The notes under the pieces are model-generated. The model ran no database searches. It worked only from the letters and a program-made list of their open reading frames with translations, and was not told where the DNA came from. The position numbers and the translations under genes are program-made. Below are positions 58,390-64,000 of a stretch of 64,000 bases of DNA, piece after piece. The stretch is from Chromera velia (lineage: Eukaryota > Sar > Chromeraceae). The stretch is taken from the NCBI GenBank assembly GCA_018398765.1, contig JAHBMJ010002216.1, positions 1 through 64,000 on the forward strand, read 5' to 3'. Positions within the stretch are counted from its first letter, which is position 1; each line of letters begins with the position of its first letter.

Positions 58390-60139
58390 TCACGGGATAT
58401 CCTCACCCTGAGGCTGCATCATGCCGGTGGGGGGGTTTTCTCCATTTCTTCGGATGCTGCACTCTTTGCACCGATAGCGGATTCCCTCGTGCTCGCAAAT
58501 GCTTGCACCCCCGCACTCCTTGCATCGGGTGCGCCTTCGCCCGTGCTCGCAAATGCTTGCACCCCCGCGCTCCTTGCACGTGTTACGCTGCCGCCCGTGC
58601 TCGCAAAAGCTTGCACCCCCGCACTCCTTGCACTGATAGCGTCTTCGCCCGTGCTCGCAAATACTTGCACCCCCGCAAGCCTTGCACTGACTGCGCTGCC
58701 GCCCGTGCTCGCAAATGCCTGCACCCCCGCACTCCTTGCACTGATGGCGGATTCGCCCGTGCTCGCAAAAGCTTGCACCCCCGCACTCCTTGCACTTGTT
58801 ACGCTCCCGCCCGTGCTCGCAAATGCTTGCACCCCCGCACTCCTTGCACGTGCTCGCAAATGCTTGCACCCCCGCACTCCTTGCACTTGTTGTGCACCCG
58901 CAAATGCTCACACAGCCGATGCCCCCACTTGTCTCGCAACACACCACCCTTCTTTGCGGAAGACATACATGTCCCTTTGCTTCCTTCTGCATTGCACGAG
59001 AATCTCTGTGTGCTGTGCGGACGCTGTCTGCCTGCCGCTTTCTGAATCTGACTAGATTTTCGGGACGGCAGGAGCGCGGTTTCATCGACAGACTCTGTGA
59101 AACTGCCAGAGAGACGGGACCGCTTCAATGGGGGTGCGTTCAACTCGTCTCCTGCTGACTTTGTGCACTCACCCTTTTGGTCCTTTCTTTCTCGACTGAT
59201 GGGCACTGAAACCCCGTCTCTCCTTTTCCCACTCAGCCTCTCAATCGCATGCGGGAGGCTGTCGGAATCAGGGTGGAGACAGGAGTCAGGGTCACGAGGG
59301 CGCTTCAAAGACAAAAGGGCAGGGAAGGAGGAAGAGACCTCCGCAGATTGACGGGCCGTCTCTGAACCCCCCTCGTGCTGCATCGCTCTCTCATGGGTAG
59401 ACGGGTTTTTCTGAATGGACAGGTGGGTGGGGACTTCTGTCTGTGCGAATGCTGCAAGCCCGAGTGGGATGAGAGGCTTTGTGCCTGTGTCTGCGAGATT
59501 GGCGTGTGTTTGCTTGGGAGACGCAAAGGGAGGAATGGTGGAGGGTGGCGGCGGAGGCACATCTGTCGGTGACACGCCTGACTGAAGATACACGGGAGGG
59601 GTGATGAGGTGATCAGAAGACTGCGAATGTGAACCAAGCTTTTCGTCTTCCCCAACCCCCTTCTCTTGTTGACTCATACTAACGGTGATGCTCTCCATCT
59701 GCGACTGCTGTTTCTGTCCCCCCAACTCCTCAGACTCCTCTGGCACTGCTTGGCGGTCGGAGTCCATGAAGAAGCTGTGCATCAATCGGCAATCCATCCA
59801 CCCTGCCTTCTCCCACGACCCAGAGACCTCGAAGCACTGGCCCTCACAAATTCTTATCTCTCGCAAGCCATTGCCGGGGCCTTGCTCCCATCCGGTGATG
59901 ATCGGAGCATCCATCCGGGCAATCACAAAACGAAACTGCAAATCCGTCCACCCGTGTAAGTCAAGGTCTACACGACCGGACACCCAGAAGGGACGGCCGC
60001 CCGACGCCAAGTCAGGCTCCAGAACTACCCCTCCGACCGCATCCCACAGTCCGAGCTCGGGACGGTTTCCGATCACCATCACACGCTCGTCCTCCCTCGC
60101 CTCCTCGCACTCCATTTTGAAGAAGAGACACGCACTCAT
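58390..60139 (-). CDS. Starch-binding (CBM20) protein with a Cys/His tandem-repeat tail
   Basis: The gene is intronless from the ATG at 60139. Residues ~8-110 match the CBM20 starch-binding fold: VMVIGNRPELGLWD, a strand FWVSGRVDL, then LQFRFVIARMD and ITGWEQGPGN, the aromatic and Asn positions that clamp glucan chains. A ~250-residue Ser/Pro/Glu-rich linker follows, then ~8 copies of an 18-residue repeat CKECGGASICEHGRRR (C-x2-C-G-G-x3-C-x-H), likely zinc-binding. One unit (near 58850) is 37 instead of 54 bases, which shifts the frame: the first frame ends at 58799 and the array continues in the next frame to a TGA at 58390. The cell place is probably cytosol or starch granule, as there is no signal peptide. 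The loss could be a real allele or an assembly slip. Confidence 0.7.
58470..58915 (-). repeat. 54-bp coding tandem repeat, ~8 units
   Basis: The plus-strand unit contains GTGCTCGCAAATGCTTGCAC then CCCCGCACTCCTTGCAC. It encodes CKECGGASICEHG on the minus strand. One unit lacks 17 bases, leaving two 37-bp repeats in direct contact. Confidence 0.92.
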
Positions 60140-61330
60140 TGTGATTGATGTCAGCTACAGAAAGCAAATTCAAACACACAATTCCATCTTTTCGCAACCT
60201 GCTTTCCAAAAGTGACCGGGAACAAAGTGGGTGCTGAGGAGACAAGAGAAGTCTCTTTGGGGAAGAAAACGTACCTTGCTTCCGGGAATTAATCGTTGCG
60301 CACCGAGGACTCCAGCTGACACAAGCAGGCGACACAAACAATGATTATTGCAAGTAGCCTTCCAGTGAGAGACAAGAACGATTTACAGATACGCTGGCTT
60401 TCCAGGATGGTGCTGGCGAAACTGTTGTACGTATATGTCTCTTTACATCGACCTGTTGACTTCCGAATTCTCAAGACGAGCTGCAAATCCCACTGGGTTT
60501 CGCCTTCTCGAAGTGACACGGTTTTGAAAGGAAAGACGCCAGATTGTTTCGGAAAGCGACTCCAATCAGTATTGAATCGGAGCTCAGATCAGTTCACAAG
60601 CTCGCTCACTCACTCATGCATTCAGACTCAAACTCGCGAAGCAAAAGTGTGTCACTGAGACGGGACAAGTGTGTCACTGAGACGGGACACCAGAAACCCG
60701 AGACCTTTCTCTCAGTGTGGAACTGGTTGCAGATTTATCGGTCGAATGATTGATCGACGGTAGACTTTCTCACACTTGGGTTGAAGTTGCACAGATCGAT
60801 GAGAGTTGTCTGACACATCGGATCGCGAGCGACGAGAGTTCAATCGAGTTCAATATTCGACACGTTCTGCCCTGCAGGCTCGCGATATCGCGCGTGTTGC
60901 AGGGCACTGAGTGTTGTTGCGACGCGGTGCAATTAAGGTCAACCGTCGTTTTAGCCATGCACTATAGCTAAGTTGCATGGAAGGCGAAGCCTAGCTAGCG
61001 GAGCGAAGCCGTGCGTTCAAACGACGGAAATCACGATCCGACTGGAAATATATAGTCCCGGGCCCGGCACGGCCTTTGCGGCACCAACGCCCCGAGCCGG
61101 GAACGTCAAATCCATCCCACGCGGGCAAGAAAAAATAGTGGTGACGGTTTTATCCGCCGCGCGCTTAGAAAAATGCGAAAGTTGGAAAAGATATGTTAGG
61201 TAGTTGAAGAGGAGTCAAACGAAGGAGAAAAGATGATAGTCCGTTCTGGCAGTTCCGTCGAACGAACCGGAAAAAGATGTTTCCGGTTCGAAACTAAACA
61301 CACTCGTCAGAGCCCCCCAACCAAAAAGAA
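60140..61330. other. Spacer upstream of the CBM20 gene, no further gene seen
   Basis: A 22-bp perfect tandem duplication (GTGTGTCACTGAGACGGGAC plus two bases) lies at about 60648-60690. A GC-rich block with CCCGGGCCCGG lies near 61060. No coding exon is recognised. Confidence 0.55.
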
Positions 61331-61560
61331 CCTCCCTGAACCTAAGTGTCATTAAAAAAAATATAATCAAAATCATCTCTATCTGCGGCATCTTTTTTCA
61401 AGAGACCGTCCACGCCCGCGGCATAGACGGTCAAGACACCGTCCAGATATGCGGCTTTGGCTTTTAAGACACCATAAATGATCCGCGCCTGCGGCATGGA
61501 CTTTCAAGCTTATCTAAAAATACGGCCTGAACTTTCAAGTGGTAGTTAGGTTCAGGGAGG
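61331..61560 (-). mobile_element. MITE copy B, 230 bp, perfect 15-bp terminal inverted repeats
   Basis: The left end CCTCCCTGAACCTAA is the exact reverse complement of the right end TTAGGTTCAGGGAGG. The interior matches copy A (11855-12632) in inverted orientation, and has no coding capacity. Internally it holds several versions of a short motif, GCCGC(A/G)GGCGTGGAC or GCCTGCGGCATGGAC. No clear target duplication is seen; a 2-bp GA is possible if the ends extend by one base. Confidence 0.85.
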
Positions 61561-62297
61561 TGACGCTCGTAAGACCCCCAAAATTAGATGGAATGCAACA
61601 ACCGAAAGAGGCTGCAGCGTTCTCTTGTTAATCTCCTCTTGAAAGAGCCTTCTCCTAGAGAGGTAAAAGAAGGGACTAGACAGAGGAACGACTGGGCCGG
61701 GAAGCCCCTTCCAGTCGATACAAAAGCAGAGGGATGACATCTTAAGGTGAGCATCCCCTTTGCAATATAGCCACTGGATCCAGAACAAGTGTTGGTCTTA
61801 TACATTCCCTCGCTTCTCTTCCCTTGCTAATGTGCAGGATAACATCAGACAGAGAGCCTAATGAGCGTCGATTCGGCATGTTGAAAACTGTTGTAAAGGT
61901 CAGTGACTATGTTGGACACAAAATGATCTGACTCATGAAAGTCGGCGTCTCCTCATGTCTCCATCCTTGAAGTCGCTCTCACAATTTCTCACGTAGAGAG
62001 GGTTCACCACAGAACTGTGAACCTCTCATATTAAATAAAATTTTTTCCACCTATACCACATGCTTTGGTAAAAAGGGTGATAGTGAATCACTGTGCATCC
62101 TTGTCTTCTGCTTGACTGCAGAGCGTCAAGAGGTCCCGGGAAAGCGCTCCCTGCCCGTTCATGAGAGGGCAGCCCGGCTTCAGTACATGGGCCCCCACAA
62201 CAGGCAAGGTGGGGTGACATTCCCAGACCAAAATGTATTAACCGTCTTTATCAATGAATGCAGCCACAGTTTTGTATTTTTCTTTTCATTTTGGTAG
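61561..62297. other. Spacer, nothing recognised
   Basis: No gene, repeat or RNA structure is recognised between MITE copy B and the minisatellite. Confidence 0.5.
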
Positions 62298-63057
62298 ACA
62301 GAGAAGGGCAGAGACCCCTCTCTCTGTTCATCATCATTCTTTGCAGATAGAGAAGGGCAGGACCCCTCTCTCTGTACATCTTCTTCTTTGCAGACAGACA
62401 AAGGAGGAGACCCCTCTCCCTGTACATCTTCATTCCTTGCAGACAGAGATCGAAAGCCAAAGATCCTTCTCTCTGTACATCTTCATTCTTTACAGACAGA
62501 GAAGTGTAGGACCCCTCTCTCTGTACAACTTCTTCTTTGCAGACAAAGAAAGCAAGAGACCCCTCTCTCTGTATATTTTTATTCCGCTTCATTCTTTGCA
62601 GACAGAGAAGGGCAAGACCCCTCTCTCTGTACATCTTCTTCTTTGCAGATAAAGAAAAGAAGTCTTAGAAACCCCTCTCTCTATACATCTTCATTCTTTA
62701 TAGACAGAGAAGGGCAGAGACCCCTCTCTCTGTACATTTTTCTTCTTTGTAGAGAGAGAAGGGCAGGACCCTCTCTCTGTACATCTTTCTTCTTTGCAGA
62801 CAGAGAAGGGCAAGACCGCTCTCTCTGTACATCTTTCTTCTTTGCACATACTGTCAGCTAAAGAAGGGCAGGATCCTCTCTCTGTATATCTTTCTTCTTT
62901 GCAGACAGAGAAGGGCAGGACCCTCTCTCTGTACATTTTTCTTCTTTGCAGACAGAGAAGGGCAGAGACCCATCTCTCTATACATTTTTCTTCTTTGCAG
63001 ACAGAGAAGGGCAAAGACCCCTCTCTCTGTACATCTTTCTTCTTTGCAGACAGAGAA
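62298..63057. repeat. ~50-bp minisatellite, ~16 units, each a potential hairpin
   Basis: The consensus unit contains GACAGAGAAGGGCAGAGACC then CCTCTCTCTGTACATCTTTC, and TTCTTTGCA. ACAGAGAAGGG and CCCCTCTCTCTGT within one unit are inverted, so each unit can fold into a stem. Frames on both strands stay open across it. It is repeat-driven rather than evidence of a protein. Confidence 0.92.
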
Positions 63058-63124
63058 AGGCACACGTATTACCCAAAAAGACACCTCGAACCCAGGATTT
63101 GATCTTGTCAAACCCTGAGTTTCA

Positions 63125-63260
63125 AAAAAAAAACATCCTGGGTAACCTAGCATATGACGTCTATTTATCATATGCTGGGTAACCCAGCATGTAATGCTAG
63201 GTTACCTAGGATGTGATATCAACCAACCCAGCATATCGATTTCGATCAAACCCAGCATTC
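63125..63260. repeat. Cluster of palindromic AGCAT/GGGTAACC repeats
   Basis: At least six copies of (A/G)ACC(C/T)AGCAT or its complement occur in alternating orientation, including TGCTGGGTAACCCAGCA (near-perfect palindrome). They can fold into several alternative stems. The cluster lies directly after the minisatellite. Confidence 0.75.
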
Positions 63261-64000
63261 GCACTCAGATCGCTTCATGAATCAAAATTTCAAATCAGAC
63301 ACATGAAAGAAAACAACACAAACTGACTGACCAGCGAAAGAGGATGCTCCTTCTATAAGTAGAACAAGGCCACAAACAGCAGGAAGCGTGTTGGAGTCGA
63401 TGTCGCTGAAGCCGGTTTCCAAATCGCGATTTCGATCTTAAGGTCAAAATCTCATTTCGATCGGCGAGCGCCCTCCAGGTTGCGCTCGCAGCATTTTTGG
63501 CTCTATCGAAGCCTTTCCTCACTAGAAAGGACTCCTAACCAAAGGAAGAAAGCTTCTGAAAGCAGCTAAGGTCGCTGCGGGAGAGTAAACGGATGGTAGA
63601 TGGACATTCCGATCTGTTTATGATCAGATTTTTGAAAACCGCGATCGCAGATCGATCTGACTGTGCACGATTCGAAATTGGAAGACGCAGAAAGCCATTT
63701 CCACCCTTTGCAACACAAAGATCAGCTTATGGGAAGGTCTTTGAAAGGGTAGATGGCTTTCCGTTTCAACTGGCTCGCAATCTGCTTCCAGATTGAAGCC
63801 TGCTCACTTCAGACAGAAGCTGCAAAGTCAGACAGACTGACAATTTGACTGCATACATGTAGATGAGGGTAGATATTGGTGGATATGTACAAGCTCATGT
63901 GGATGCGATTCAAAGAGTTGATCTTCGTGGTAGAGAGGGGCCAAATGAAAGATCAAAAACCGAGTCTCTACCTGGATAAAATTCAGATGGCTTTCCAAGA
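63261..64000. other. Spacer to window end, no gene recognised
   Basis: Several short runs of GATC/CGATTT-like sequence are present. No long conserved frame or spliced pattern was found. Confidence 0.5.

Noticed and set aside
58285-59055. Plus-strand frames over the CBM20 repeat array (LANACTPALLA repeats)
   Set aside because: They mirror the minus-strand Cys/His repeat. The minus strand has the long N-terminal CBM20 domain in frame and a credible start.
62254-63065. Long open frames on both strands across the minisatellite (repeats like SLCTSSF and REGSLPFSVCKEE)
   Set aside because: Frames are open because the repeat unit lacks stops. The unit length drifts and no start, splice or homology signal supports a protein.
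1-64000. CRISPR arrays, bacterial operons, rRNA or tRNA genes
   Set aside because: None was seen. The regular repeats present are coding repeats or minisatellites without spacer structure, and the genome is clearly eukaryotic.

Overview
This is nuclear DNA of an intron-rich unicellular eukaryote. The host genes have many short exons with GT..AG introns, and acceptors are very often TGCAG. Introns and spacers are full of (AC)n, (AG)n, (CT)n and tetranucleotide tracts, and GCATGC motifs recur in the spacers upstream of genes. One gene starts with a signal peptide followed by a Phe at the predicted cleavage point and a Ser/Arg-rich stretch, the layout of a complex-plastid targeting presequence. 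Another resembles a DMSP-lyase-type cupin. Together these suggest an alga with a secondary red-type plastid, most likely a chromerid (Chromera-like alveolate). That assignment is inference; no rRNA or organelle marker is present.

Layout. 1-9491: minus-strand Ty1/Copia-type LTR retrotransposon (Gag, CCHC knuckle, protease-like, integrase, start of reverse transcriptase), cut by the left window edge; its 5' LTR begins at 9492. 11855-12632: a degraded 230-bp-class MITE split by a 540-bp DNA transposon; a cleaner copy of the same MITE lies at 61331-61560. 13015-23186: one ~20-exon minus-strand gene for a ~1,480-residue, probably plastid-directed protein built of three related modules. 24655-26040: intronless DMSP-lyase-like cupin gene with one in-frame TGA. 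27580-29802: small gag-only LTR element with 442-bp LTRs and a 5-bp target duplication. 30642-32132: three-exon hypothetical gene. 32196-34778: MYND zinc-finger gene. 35386-37069: protein kinase fused to a RING/IBR-like region, frame broken by a 10-bp duplication, followed by a Gln-rich repeat tract. 38137-39802: two inverted-repeat elements. 41146-46739: ~14-exon coiled-coil protein gene. 47774-53647: 12-exon multi-pass membrane protein gene. 55132-56844: second gag-only LTR element. 58390-60139: starch-binding (CBM20) domain protein with a Cys/His repeat array. 62298-63057: hairpin-rich minisatellite, followed by a palindrome cluster.

The host genes do not form an obvious pathway. Two pairs are divergent over shared upstream regions: MYND/kinase (607 bp) and coiled-coil/membrane protein (1.03 kb). 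Starch binding, a plastid-directed protein and a DMSP-lyase-like enzyme would all fit an algal cell. Two assembly gaps (30205-30217, 48249-48292) lie in low-complexity DNA. Exon borders were read by eye from splice signals and frame, so single-base errors are possible.
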